From: JAIBJN01 sp963699495
GTDB taxonomy: Bacteria; Actinomycetota; Thermoleophilia; Gaiellales; Gaiellaceae
DNA: 64,000 bases
Direction: 5' to 3'
NCBI GenBank assembly: GCA_963699495.1
Contig: CAVOUB010000006.1
Coordinates: 62,001 to 126,000 of the forward strand
Both the position numbers and the translations under genes were made by a program. Positions 26,817 through 35,281 of this stretch are shown here, in pieces. Below the pieces are notes generated by a model. The model ran no database searches, was not told where the DNA came from, and was given only the letters and a program-made list of their open reading frames with translations. How positions within the stretch are numbered: position 1 is the first letter of the stretch; every line of letters begins with the position of its first letter.

Positions 26817-27758
26817 TCACAGGAGCAGCATCGCGTCGCCGAAGGAGTAGAAGCGGTACCGCTCCTCGATCGCCGCCCGGTACAGGCGCCTGGTCTCCTC
26901 CGCGCCGGCGAACGCCATCACGAGGGCAAGCAGCGTCGAGCGCGGCAGGTGGAAGTTCGTCACCAGCGCGTCCACCCGCCGGAAGTCGAAGCCGGGCGTG
27001 ACGAACAGGCTCGTCCGGCCCTCGAGCGGCGCTCCCCGCGCGAGCGATTCCAGCACGCGCACGGTCGTCGTCCCGACCGCGACCACTCGCTCGGCGGCCG
27101 CGATCCGCTCCCACGCGTCCTTCTCCACGCGGTAGCGCTCGCTGTGGATCTCGTGCTCGTCCAGAGTCTCCGTCGACACGGGCCGGAAGGTATCGAGGCC
27201 GACGTGGAGCGTGATCCGCTCGATGTCCAAGCGGGCGAGAAGCTCGGGCGTGAAGTGGAGGCCGGCCGTGGGCGCGGCGGCAGAGCCTTCCTCCTCGGCG
27301 TAGACGGTCTGGTAGCGCTCGGGGTCGGCGAGGGGCTCCACGATGTACGGCGGCAGCGGCGCCTCGCCGGCGGGGGCGCCCTCGAGCCGGACGAGCCAGC
27401 GGCCCTCCCCCCGGTGCTCGACGAGCTCGACCTCGCCGAGGCGCATCCCCGCGCGTAGCCGCCTGGTGGGCCGCGCGAGCGCCTCCCACAGCCCGTCCTC
27501 GACCGGCTCGAGCAGGAGGACCTCGGCTTCGCCCCCGGTCGGCCGCCTCACGCGCAGGCGCGCAGGCACGACACGCGTGTCGTTGACGACGACGAGCGAG
27601 CCGTCAGGCAGCTCGTCCGGCAGGTCGCGAAAGCGCCGATGTCTGCTGGTGCCGGTCGCGCGCTCGTGGACGAGCAGCCGCGACTCGTCCCGCCGCGCGA
27701 GCGGACGCTGGGCGATCAGCTCCGGCGGCAGGTCGTAGTCGAGCTCGGCGGTTCTCAT
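26817..27758 (-). CDS. queA: S-adenosylmethionine:tRNA ribosyltransferase-isomerase QueA
   Basis: QueA adds the epoxycyclopentanediol moiety to preQ1-tRNA from the ribosyl part of SAM. From MRTAELDYDLPPELIAQ the protein has 313 residues, shorter than the roughly 345 typical of QueA. The motifs RDESRLLVHERATG, LVVVNDTRVVPARL, TAGLHFTPELL, and FHLPRSTLLALVMAFAG are present. It precedes tgt in the same direction with a 91-bp gap. Confidence 0.95.
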   Translation of the reverse strand: MRTAELDYDLPPELIAQRPLARRDESRLLVHERATGTSRHRRFRDLPDELPDGSLVVVNDTRVVPARLRVRRPTGGEAEVLLLEPVEDGLWEALARPTRRLRAGMRLGEVELVEHRGEGRWLVRLEGAPAGEAPLPPYIVEPLADPERYQTVYAEEEGSAAAPTAGLHFTPELLARLDIERITLHVGLDTFRPVSTETLDEHEIHSERYRVEKDAWERIAAAERVVAVGTTTVRVLESLARGAPLEGRTSLFVTPGFDFRRVDALVTNFHLPRSTLLALVMAFAGAEETRRLYRAAIEERYRFYSFGDAMLLL

Positions 27759-27790
27759 GCGGTCCGACGCCAAGAGTAGATTCCGCGCCC

Positions 27791-28255
27791 ATGGATCGTG
27801 ACGCACTCGAGCGCGCGCGGGCGCGGCTCGCCGAGGCACGGGAGGAGCGGCCCAACAGGGTCGACCTCGAGACGGCGCTGGAGCGGGCCGAGACCGCGCT
27901 CGACCAGCTCGCCCAGACGGCGGCCGAGCTCGAGGCGACCGTGCCGGAGCGCCTCGGGGCGGCGATCGAGGAGGGCATGAAGGCCGAGGTGCTCCCGGTC
28001 GCCCGCCAGATCGCCGAGGTCCGCGGGCTCACCGGGCAGGTCGTCCGGCGACTCGAGAGCCTGCAGGCGGAGATCGCCGCCGAGCGGCGCGAGCGGCTCG
28101 AGGACCTCGCGCTCCTCGTCGAGCTCATCGGTTCGGGCTGGCGCGGTGTCGAGCGCCGCCTCGACCGCGCCGAGCGGATCCTGGATCGCATCGAGCGCTC
28201 GCTCGAGGAGCGGCCGGGCGCCGCCCTCTACCGCATCGACGGCCTCCAGGCCTAG
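27791..28255 (+). CDS. Coiled-coil hypothetical protein (154 aa)
   Basis: The product is almost all helix, rich in Glu, Arg, Ala and Leu, with heptad patterns over most of its length. No signal peptide, membrane segment or enzymatic motif is seen. It is divergent from queA (32 bp) and overlaps the stop of the kinase gene by 4 bp. Function unknown. Confidence 0.7.
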   Translation: MDRDALERARARLAEAREERPNRVDLETALERAETALDQLAQTAAELEATVPERLGAAIEEGMKAEVLPVARQIAEVRGLTGQVVRRLESLQAEIAAERRERLEDLALLVELIGSGWRGVERRLDRAERILDRIERSLEERPGAALYRIDGLQA

Positions 28256-29634
28256 GACGCCGGCAGGCGCAGCTCGAAGCGCGAGCCGCGGCCCATCACG
28301 GAGTCGAGCTTCAGGTCGCCGCCGAGCGCCTGGGCGAGCTCCCGCGAGATGGCGAGGCCGAGCCCGGTCCCCTCGCCGTTCTCGCTGACGAAGGGCCGGA
28401 AGACCCGGTCGCGGTCGATCGGGGGAATGCCCGGGCCCGAGTCCGTGACGGCGACCGACACCGAGCCGTTGACCTTCGAGACGGCCACCGAGATCGAGCC
28501 GCCGTCGGGCGTCCACGAGAATGCGTTGGAGAGAAGGTTGGAGACGATCTGCAGGACGCGGTCGCCGTCGGTGTGCACGACCGGGTCGGCGCTCAGCGCG
28601 AGCTCGTAGCGGATCTCGCGCCGCTTGGCCTCCTCCGCAAAGGACTGGTAGCCCTGCTCGACCAGGCGCTTGAGCTCGACCTCCTCCTCCTCGAGCGTGA
28701 AGCTGTGCGCTTCGAGCCGGGCCAGGTCGACGAGGTCGCCGACGAGCCGCCCGAGCCGGTCGGTGGCCGCGCGGATCACCTCGAGCGAGGCCTCCCGCGC
28801 CTCGGGGTCGTCCGCCACGTCCTCGCGGAGGGCGGCGACGTGGCCGCGGATGGCGGTGATCGGCGTGCGCAGCTCGTGCGAGACGCGGACGAGGAAGTTG
28901 CGCTCGTACGCCTCGGCCTCGGCCAGGCGCTCGGTCATCTCGCGGAAGCGCTCCGTCAGGTGGGCGATCTCGTCGCTCGAGCTGGACTCGGGCAGCTCGG
29001 CGGCGTAGCGTCGCGCGGCTACCTCGTCGGCCGCGCGGGACAGGGCGAGCACCGGCTTGGTGATGCGCCGGCTCAGGTACCACACGAGCCCGAGCGCGAT
29101 CCCGAGCCCGGCGAGGAAGGCGAGGCCCAGGCGCCGGGTCAGGTCCATCCAGCGCTCCTGGAGCTCGGCGCGCGGCTTGGCGACGATGATCGCCCCGAAC
29201 GTCTCGTCGCCGAGCTTGATCGGGTAGGCCGCGGCGAGGTACGTCCGGCTCATGCCCGGCGGCTGGAACTCGAACGTTTGCACGCGGCCCTCGTCGAGAG
29301 CCTGCTGGTCGAGCAGGCTCATGGGCAGCGTCTCCAGGCCCGAAGCCTGGCCGGGGAAGATCTCGACGCCGGAGTAGTAGAGCTGCGACCCGGTCGCCTG
29401 CTCCAGGAGGGGCGGCGCGAAGCGCGGGGCCCGCCGGCTCTCGTCGACGCTCGTGGTCGCCTGGAGGGTGTAGAGCTGCGCGAGCCCCTCCGCCTGGCGC
29501 TCGAGCTCCGAGCGGGTGCGGTCCCGGGTGTCCTCCTGGAAGAAGCGGACGGCGATCGCCGCGGTGACGAGCGCCGCCACGAGCACGCCGAGCAGGAAGA
29601 TCGCGGGGAGCCGGAAGCGCAGCGAGCGCAGCAT
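28252..29634 (-). CDS. Membrane sensor histidine kinase
   Basis: From MLRSLRFRLPAIF the protein has 460 residues: one N-terminal membrane helix, an extracytoplasmic sensor domain (about 30-165), a second helix (about 172-192), a HAMP linker, the H-box VSHELRTPITAIRG and the ATPase domain with NLLSNAF, DSGPGIPP and GTGLGLAISREL. It partners the response regulator upstream on the same strand. The gap between them is filled by a fold-back repeat (29643-29813). Confidence 0.93.
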   Translation of the reverse strand: MLRSLRFRLPAIFLLGVLVAALVTAAIAVRFFQEDTRDRTRSELERQAEGLAQLYTLQATTSVDESRRAPRFAPPLLEQATGSQLYYSGVEIFPGQASGLETLPMSLLDQQALDEGRVQTFEFQPPGMSRTYLAAAYPIKLGDETFGAIIVAKPRAELQERWMDLTRRLGLAFLAGLGIALGLVWYLSRRITKPVLALSRAADEVAARRYAAELPESSSSDEIAHLTERFREMTERLAEAEAYERNFLVRVSHELRTPITAIRGHVAALREDVADDPEAREASLEVIRAATDRLGRLVGDLVDLARLEAHSFTLEEEEVELKRLVEQGYQSFAEEAKRREIRYELALSADPVVHTDGDRVLQIVSNLLSNAFSWTPDGGSISVAVSKVNGSVSVAVTDSGPGIPPIDRDRVFRPFVSENGEGTGLGLAISRELAQALGGDLKLDSVMGRGSRFELRLPAS

Positions 29635-29642
29635 CCAGGGGC

Positions 29643-29813
29643 TAGATGCTCGGCCGGTGGTCGGCGTGCTCGTCGGGGACGGCTGCGACCAAGCCGGGCG
29701 CCGCGATCGTCCGCCGCCCGTACCGGCTGGTACGGGCAAGGGCGAGCGCGACGATCCGGCGCCGTGTCGCAGTCGGCATCCGCGGGTGCGGTGACCGCCG
29801 GTCGAGCATCTTA
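29643..29813. repeat. Fold-back repeat, family A, copy 1
   Basis: The 171-bp element has ends TAGATGCTCGGCCGG and CCGGTCGAGCATCTTA and is an imperfect palindrome along its whole length. Its centre is the hairpin CCCGTACC-GGCT-GGTACGGG (29717-29736). It shares long stretches with 55721-55890. It fills the space between response regulator and kinase genes, and its end supplies the regulator's stop codon. It has no coding frame that looks real. It could be a MITE-like element or an intercistronic RNA structure. Confidence 0.85.
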
Positions 29814-30587
29814 GGACGCGCGAGCCGCCTTGGGCTCGGGGGAGACCTTGTAGCCCACGCCCCAGACCGTGACGATCGGGCAGGCCTCGCCGAGCTTGCG
29901 CCGGAGCTGGCGCACGTGGACGTCGACCGTGCGCGTGTCGCCGGCGAACGTGTAGCCCCAGACCCGCTCCAGGAGCTGGTCGCGCGTGAGCACGAGCCCG
30001 CGGTGGTCGAGGAGGTCCCAGAGCAGGTCGAACTCCTTGGGCGCGAGCTGCACCTCCTCGCCGTCGACGGTCACCTCGCGGCGGCCGGCGTCGACGCGGA
30101 GCTCGCCGTGCTCGAGCACGGAGCTGACGAACTCGCGGCGCTCGGGGCCCGAGCGCCGGAGGATCGACTTGACGCGCGCCACCAGCTCGCCCGGGTTGAA
30201 CGGCTTGGTGAGGTAGTCGTCCGCGCCGACCTCGAGGCCGATGATCTTGTCGATGTCCTCGTCCCGGGCGCTGAGCATGAGGATGGGGACGTCGGAGCGC
30301 TGGCGGATGCGCCGGCAGACGTCGATGCCGTCGAGGTCGGGGAGCATGAGGTCGAGGATGATGAGCGAGGGCGGATCCGCGCTCGCCTTCTCGATCGCGT
30401 CGTTGCCGGTCGCCGCGACGCGCACGACGAACCCCGCGCGCTTTAGGTACATACCGACGAAGGACGCGATGCTGGACTCGTCCTCGACGACGAGGACCGA
30501 CTGTTTCGCCCCGACCACGGACTCGTATGGTGGCACACGTTCCGGCTGCTTGGCGCCGGTCGCGGATCTACGTCCGGCGGAGGCCAT
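29811..30587 (-). CDS. OmpR/PhoB-family response regulator
   Basis: The 258-residue product (ATG at 30587; GTG codons near the domain start are alternatives) has an intact receiver with VLVVEDE, the phosphoacceptor in LIILDLMLP, SAR and YLTKPF, and a winged-helix DNA-binding domain ending with TVWGVGYKV. It partners the kinase downstream. The start overlaps the upstream secreted-protein gene by 20 bp, so the three genes form an operon. Confidence 0.93.
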   Translation of the reverse strand: MASAGRRSATGAKQPERVPPYESVVGAKQSVLVVEDESSIASFVGMYLKRAGFVVRVAATGNDAIEKASADPPSLIILDLMLPDLDGIDVCRRIRQRSDVPILMLSARDEDIDKIIGLEVGADDYLTKPFNPGELVARVKSILRRSGPERREFVSSVLEHGELRVDAGRREVTVDGEEVQLAPKEFDLLWDLLDHRGLVLTRDQLLERVWGYTFAGDTRTVDVHVRQLRRKLGEACPIVTVWGVGYKVSPEPKAARAS

Positions 30588-31068
30588 AGGTGTGAGCCTG
30601 GAGCGGCCAGCGCCGCCAGGGCCTATCGGCGATCTGGTAACGCCCCCTTGGCCCCGTATCGACGCCATCGAGCGTCAGCGATCCACGCACGTTGCCGCTG
30701 GCGTCGATCCTCCTGCCCCTCGCTATCAGCTGCCAGCGCCCGCCATTCGGCCCCGACCAGACTATGCAGCCAACGTTCGTACCTCGGAGCTCGCGGGTCG
30801 TCTGGCTCACTCGGTGTGAACGTTGCCTACACCTGTCACTCAAGTTCGGTCGTCCGCCGCCGGGAAGGTCCACGACCCGAATCCAGCCTGTTCGCACAGT
30901 TACAAGGAGGGCGCCGCGCCCGGTGACGACTGCGCGACCGTTTCCGCTCTGGAGCTCGAAGCCTTCCGCCTCCGCCGTCCGCAGGAGACTGGGAACCTGA
31001 GCGAACGCGGCATCAGCGGCGCCTATCGCGAGGCCCGCGACCACGAGCAAGACCGTCGTTCGCCGCAT
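30568..31068 (-). CDS. Secreted protein of unknown function, first gene of a two-component operon
   Basis: ATG at 31068 gives a 166-residue protein with a clear signal peptide (MRRTTVLLVVAGLAIGAADAA, likely cut after AFA). The mature part is beta-rich with two Cys (SDRCRQRSH, NVGCIVW) and no recognised domain. It precedes the response regulator and kinase genes, so it may be a ligand or accessory sensor for the kinase. That role is an inference. Confidence 0.75.
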   Translation of the reverse strand: MRRTTVLLVVAGLAIGAADAAFAQVPSLLRTAEAEGFELQSGNGRAVVTGRGALLVTVRTGWIRVVDLPGGGRPNLSDRCRQRSHRVSQTTRELRGTNVGCIVWSGPNGGRWQLIARGRRIDASGNVRGSLTLDGVDTGPRGRYQIADRPWRRWPLQAHTYGLRRT

Positions 31069-31101
31069 TCGTAGCAAACTATCTTCTCATGCCGTGAGAC
31101 T

Positions 31102-31131
31102 TCGATTACGACTCTGTAAGGAAAGTGTAAA
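31102..31131 (-). promoter_or_regulatory. Three 11-bp-spaced repeats in the two-component promoter
   Basis: On the minus strand TTACACT, TTACAGA and TAATCGA follow at exact 11-bp steps (31130-31124, 31119-31113, 31108-31102). Eleven-bp direct repeats are the usual target of OmpR/PhoB-type dimers. TTTACA (31131-31126) and TAATCG, 17 bp apart, could be the -35 and -10 boxes. Autoregulation of the operon is likely. Confidence 0.5.
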
Positions 31132-31202
31132 CGGCCCGAAGCGGGTCGCCGACGTCGAACCGGGGGCGTCCGCGCCCGTCCGTACCATCGGGCTCAGCTC
31201 CG

Positions 31203-31457
31203 ATGGACGAGCGTGCACGGCACGACCGCACCCTGCGCCTTCTCGAGGCGCGCCTGGAAGCCCTCGCGGGCGCGTGCGGGCGCGCCCCTCGCGGCGAGCT
31301 CAGGTTCGAGCGCGAGATCGCCGCCGCGGTCGCGGCCACCCGGCACGCCATCGCGCTCGGGCTGATCTCGGCGGACGAGGCCGACGCCGTCTGGGCGGCG
31401 GTCGCCGGCCGGCACCCGGACGCCGAGTGGTGCGCCGGCCCTCGCCTCGCCGCCTGA
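31203..31457 (+). CDS. Small hypothetical protein (84 aa)
   Basis: This 84-residue, mostly helical protein is rich in Ala, Arg and Glu, with a single Cys in the first half and another near the end. No domain is recognised. It stands alone, convergent with the zinc-ribbon gene. Confidence 0.5.
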   Translation: MDERARHDRTLRLLEARLEALAGACGRAPRGELRFEREIAAAVAATRHAIALGLISADEADAVWAAVAGRHPDAEWCAGPRLAA

Positions 31458-31468
31458 GCCCGTCCAGA

Positions 31469-31672
31469 TCAGGCCACGAGCCGGACCGTGCCGCGCAGCC
31501 CGACCGCGTTCTCACGCTCGTGGCGCTCGGTGCGCGCCCAGCCGTCGCGCGTCGCCGTCGGCTCGCACAGGTGGCAGACGACGCGGGCGACGTGCCGCTC
31601 CTCCGCGCTCTCCCAGTAGCGGAAGCGCTCTCCTGCGAGAAGGTTCCGGCGGCAGAGCGCGCAGAGCGTCAT
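31469..31672 (-). CDS. Small zinc-ribbon-like protein (67 aa)
   Basis: Two CxxC pairs, CALCRRNL at the N-terminus and CHLCEP near residue 35, can bind one zinc ion. The rest is basic and Arg-rich. Such small ribbons are common in actinobacteria and of unknown role. An upstream in-frame start would add three residues. Confidence 0.6.
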   Translation of the reverse strand: MTLCALCRRNLLAGERFRYWESAEERHVARVVCHLCEPTATRDGWARTERHERENAVGLRGTVRLVA

Positions 31673-31797
31673 CTGCCCCACGATCGTAGGGAGGGGCCCG
31701 GACGGCGCGGGCGCTTCCAGGAGCCGCCTCCTACGGCATACTCCCGGTGCACAGTGCCAGGGCCCAGGGGTGTCGCGACCCGAGCCCGGTCGCCGAG

Positions 31798-32211
31798 ATG
31801 CCGGTCGAGCGAGACGAAAGCGTCACCGAGCTCTGTCGCCAGGCCGTCGAGCGCCTGGCCAGGCGGCTGCCCGGAGTCCAGGTCTACTGCCACCTGCGCG
31901 TCGGCAACGCGCTTCGGGTGATCGCGTCCGAGGGCGGCCTGCGCCTGATCTACGAGGTGAAGCGGGAACAGGGCGGGATCTGCTGGCGGGCCGTCGACAC
32001 GGGCGACGCTCAGCTCGTCGAGGACGTGCGCCGCGACCCTGACTACATGGCCACCGACGAGCGCGTCCGCTCGGAGGTCGTGGTTCCGGTCGCTGGGGGC
32101 AACGAGACGATGCTCGTGCTCGACGCGGAGTTCACCGACCGCACGTTCGGGCCGGAGGAGGCGGAGGCGGTACAGGCCGAGGCTGCCCGGCTCGAGTCCG
32201 AGCTCTCCTGA
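31798..32211 (+). CDS. GAF-domain protein
   Basis: From MPVERDESVTELCRQAV the product has 137 residues and is a single GAF-like domain (GNALRVIASEGGLRLIYEV, then EVVVPVAGGNETMLVLDAEF). The order resembles free methionine-(R)-sulfoxide reductase-type GAF proteins, but the cysteine pattern of that enzyme is not clear (C at CHLR and GGICW only). It may be a ligand sensor. Confidence 0.7.
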   Translation: MPVERDESVTELCRQAVERLARRLPGVQVYCHLRVGNALRVIASEGGLRLIYEVKREQGGICWRAVDTGDAQLVEDVRRDPDYMATDERVRSEVVVPVAGGNETMLVLDAEFTDRTFGPEEAEAVQAEAARLESELS

Positions 32212-32262
32212 GAGGGCTCGGCAAAACGCACGCTGTGCCGAGCGACGTTCCGCCAAGCCCTC
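32212..32262. terminator. Hairpin between convergent genes
   Basis: GCTCGGCA (32216-32223) pairs with TGCCGAGC (32236-32243). A wider stem AGGGCT/AGCCCT flanks it. It fills the gap between the GAF gene and the convergent dehydrogenase gene and may act in both directions. Confidence 0.5.
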
Positions 32263-33126
32263 CTAGTCGCCGTAGACGAAGAAGCCCTCGCCGCTCTTGC
32301 GACCGAGGCGACCCTCGTCGCGCATGAGCACCAGCCGCTCGGGCGGGGCCAGGCGCTCTTCCCCGAGGGCCGAGTAGAGCGCCTCGGAGGCGTGGACGTG
32401 CACGTCCACGCCGATCAGGTCGATCAGCGCGCACGGGCCGATGGGCCAGTTGACGCCGCGCGTCATCGCCTTGTCGAGATCCTCCGGCGAGACGCCGGAC
32501 TCGTCGAGGACGCGAACGCAGTCGTTCAGGAGCGGGATCAGGATGCGGTTGACGACGAAGCCCGGGGTGTCGTTGCAGCGAATCGGCTCCTTGCCGAGCC
32601 GCTCGGCGAGCTCGTAGGCCGTCTCGACGGCGTCCTCGGAGGCGAGATCGGTGCGCACGACCTCGACCAGAGGCAGCACCGGCGCCGGGTTGAAGAAGTG
32701 CAGGCCGACGACCCGCTCCGGGCGCTCGGTCGCCCCGGCGAGGTCGGTGACCGAGAGCGCGGAGGTGTTGGTCGCGAGCACGGCGCGCTCCCCGACGATG
32801 CCCTCGAGCGCGCGGAAGAGCTCCTGCTTCGCGTCGAGCTCCTCCACGATCGCCTCGATCACGAGGTCGCAGCCGGCGAGGTCGCCGAGCTCGGTGGTCG
32901 TCGTCAGCAGCGCGAGGGCTGCGTCGCGCTCGTCCGCCGTGAGCCGGCCCTTCTCGACCCCGCGGCCGAGGAAGTGCGCGATCTGCTCGCGGGCACGCTC
33001 GCAGAGCTCCTCGCTCACCTCGCGTCCGACCGTCTCGATCCCGGCCTGGACGCAGACCTGGGCGATCCCGGCCCCCATGGTGCCGAGGCCGACCACCCCC
33101 ACCCTGTGAACATCGGCTCCGCTCAT
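32263..33126 (-). CDS. 3-hydroxyacyl-CoA (3-hydroxybutyryl-CoA) dehydrogenase
   Basis: The enzyme oxidises (S)-3-hydroxyacyl-CoA with NAD in beta-oxidation or butyrate metabolism. The 287-residue protein has the NAD-binding loop GLGTMGAG, the segment TNTSALSVTDLA, the catalytic His in GLHFFNPAPVLPLVEVV and the C-terminal domain motif NDTPGFVVNRIL. It lacks a fused hydratase domain. It is divergent from the aldehyde dehydrogenase gene. Confidence 0.92.
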   Translation of the reverse strand: MSGADVHRVGVVGLGTMGAGIAQVCVQAGIETVGREVSEELCERAREQIAHFLGRGVEKGRLTADERDAALALLTTTTELGDLAGCDLVIEAIVEELDAKQELFRALEGIVGERAVLATNTSALSVTDLAGATERPERVVGLHFFNPAPVLPLVEVVRTDLASEDAVETAYELAERLGKEPIRCNDTPGFVVNRILIPLLNDCVRVLDESGVSPEDLDKAMTRGVNWPIGPCALIDLIGVDVHVHASEALYSALGEERLAPPERLVLMRDEGRLGRKSGEGFFVYGD

Positions 33127-33209
33127 TCTGCGACCGTGATTGTGACCTGGAAGCGCAGGGGCGCGCCAGGACAGCCGCGGGCCGCGGCGAGGCGTGCTTG
33201 AATAGCGGC

Positions 33210-34640
33210 ATGGCGGTCACTGCCCGCGAGCGGAAGCTCCTCCTGGACGGCGAGTGGGTCGAGACGGGCGAGTGGGTCGAGGTGCGCTCCCCGTACTCCG
33301 GTGAGGTCGTCGGCCGGATCGCGCGCGCCGGCGCGGACGAGGCGCGCCGCGCGGTCGACGCCGCCTCCCGCGCCATGGCCGAGCCTCTCCCGGCACACGC
33401 GCGCGCCGAGATCCTCGAGCGCACGGCCGCTCTCGTGGGCGAACGCCAGGAGGAGATCGCACGCACGATCTGCGACGAGGCGGGCAAGCCGATGAAGGCC
33501 GCCCGCGTCGAGGCCGATCGCGCGATCTCCACCTTCCGCTCGGCCGCCGCCGAGGCGCGCACGCTCGCCGGCGACGTCGTCCCCATGGATGCGACGCCCG
33601 CGGGCGTCGGCAAGGCGGCCTTCACGACGCGGGTCCCGATCGGGATCGTCGGCGCGATCTCGCCGTTCAACTTCCCCTTCAACCTGGTTGCGCACAAGCT
33701 CGCCCCGGCGCTGGCGGCGGGGTGCGCCACCGTGCTCAAGCCGGCGAGCGCGACGCCGCTGTCCGCGCTCCTGCTCGCCGAGCTCGAGACCGAGGCGGGG
33801 CTCCCGCCTGGTTGGCTGAACGTGCTCGTCGGCCGCGCCTCGGAGATCGGGGACGTGCTGGTCGAGGACGAGCGCGTGCGCCTGATCAGCTTCACGGGCT
33901 CCGCCGAGGTGGGCTGGAAGCTCCGCGAGCGCGCCGCGCGCAAGAAGGTCTTGCTCGAGCTCGGGAACGCGACGCCGGTGATCGTCGAGGCGGACGCGGA
34001 CCTCGAGGAGGCGGCGGCCAAGGCCGCTGCGAACGCGTTCGCCTTCGCCGGGCAGAGCTGCATCTCCATTCAGCGCATCTACGTCGCGCGCGAGGCCTAC
34101 GACGACTACCTCTTGCGCTTCATCCCGAAGGTCGAGACGCTCAGGACGGGAGACCCGGCCGACGACGACACCGACGTCGGGCCGGTGATCGACGAGGAAG
34201 CCAGGGACCGGATTCTCTCGTGGATCGAGGAGGCCAAGGCGCAGGGGGCCACGGTGCTCACCGGCGGCGAGCTGACCGAGGACGGGCTCGTCCGCCCGAC
34301 CGTGCTCGCCGACGTGAAGCCGGACATGAAGGTCTCCTGCCTCGAGGTCTTCGGCCCGGTCTGCACGGTGAGCCCCTACGACTCGATCGACGAGGCCTTC
34401 GAGCTCGCCAACGGGACGGAGTACGGGCTCCAGGCCGGAATCTTCACGAGCAACGTCAAGACGGCCATGGCGGCCGGGTCCGCACTCGAGTTCGGCGGCG
34501 TCCTCGTGAACGAGGCGCCGACCTTCCGGGCCGACCAGATGCCCTACGGCGGCGTGAAGGCGTCGGGCAACACCAAGGAGGGGCCGCACTACTCGGTGCG
34601 CGAGATGACCGAGGAGCGGCTCGTCGTGATCGCCCTCTGA
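33210..34640 (+). CDS. NAD(P)-dependent aldehyde dehydrogenase
   Basis: The 476-residue protein has SPFNFPFNLVAHKLAPALA, the coenzyme motif FTGSAEVGWKL, the general base Glu in LLELGNATPVIV and the catalytic Cys in GQSCISIQRI. The usual ELGG is ELGN here. This pattern is seen in the glyceraldehyde/lactaldehyde dehydrogenase-like branch. The substrate is uncertain. The neighbouring acyl-CoA dehydrogenase-type gene suggests fatty or aromatic acid catabolism. Confidence 0.92.
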   Translation: MAVTARERKLLLDGEWVETGEWVEVRSPYSGEVVGRIARAGADEARRAVDAASRAMAEPLPAHARAEILERTAALVGERQEEIARTICDEAGKPMKAARVEADRAISTFRSAAAEARTLAGDVVPMDATPAGVGKAAFTTRVPIGIVGAISPFNFPFNLVAHKLAPALAAGCATVLKPASATPLSALLLAELETEAGLPPGWLNVLVGRASEIGDVLVEDERVRLISFTGSAEVGWKLRERAARKKVLLELGNATPVIVEADADLEEAAAKAAANAFAFAGQSCISIQRIYVAREAYDDYLLRFIPKVETLRTGDPADDDTDVGPVIDEEARDRILSWIEEAKAQGATVLTGGELTEDGLVRPTVLADVKPDMKVSCLEVFGPVCTVSPYDSIDEAFELANGTEYGLQAGIFTSNVKTAMAAGSALEFGGVLVNEAPTFRADQMPYGGVKASGNTKEGPHYSVREMTEERLVVIAL

Positions 34641-34699
34641 ACGGGGCTGGAAAGGGAATCGCGGTCCAGGGTGTCCGTTAGACTCGGCGGCTGGCTCCG

Positions 34700-35281
34700 A
34701 TGCCCGGACGCATGAACGACTACTTCGTCCGCCGAGGCGGACCTCCCGAGCCCGCCGGGGAGATCGTCGAGGTCATCGAGGTCGTCGAGCCGCCCGAGCG
34801 GCCCTTCGAGCCCGATCCCGTCCGCCTGCAGCGTGAGCGGAGGGAGCTGGCCGAGCTCCGGGAGATCGAGCTGCGCGACGTGGGCGGCCTGGCGGTCGAG
34901 ATGGTCCGGCGCGACCGCTGGAATCCCGACCTCCTGATCTCCCGTGCCCATGAGGTGCTCGCCCTGGAGCAACGGATGCACGAGCTCGACTCGCTGCTCG
35001 TCGCCGAGGCGACGGTGCGGAGCTACCCGAACGTGGCGTACTGCAAGTGCGGCGCTCCACTCGTCCCGGGTGTCCACTTCTGCGGCCACTGCGGCCGCCC
35101 CGCCCCGACGACGCCGCCTGTGCTCACCTGCGCGCATTGCGGTCAGCCCCTCCCGGCGGAGGTCAACTTCTGCTCGTTCTGCGGGAACCCCGCCGCTGCT
35201 GAGGAATATGTGTCTGCATCCGTCGACGAGACGATCGTGCGCCCGCCGCCCGGCTCCGATGAGACGCACGGCCGGCTGTGA
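34700..35281 (+). CDS. Double zinc-ribbon protein
   Basis: The 193-residue protein has an acidic N-terminus, a helical middle (about 40-110) and two zinc ribbons at the C-terminus: CKCGAPLVPGVHFCGHCG and CAHCGQPLPAEVNFCSFCG. It is not secreted. The stop overlaps the next gene start as GTGA, so both zinc-ribbon proteins are made together. A start at 34712 (MNDYF) is possible. Confidence 0.8.
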   Translation: MPGRMNDYFVRRGGPPEPAGEIVEVIEVVEPPERPFEPDPVRLQRERRELAELREIELRDVGGLAVEMVRRDRWNPDLLISRAHEVLALEQRMHELDSLLVAEATVRSYPNVAYCKCGAPLVPGVHFCGHCGRPAPTTPPVLTCAHCGQPLPAEVNFCSFCGNPAAAEEYVSASVDETIVRPPPGSDETHGRL

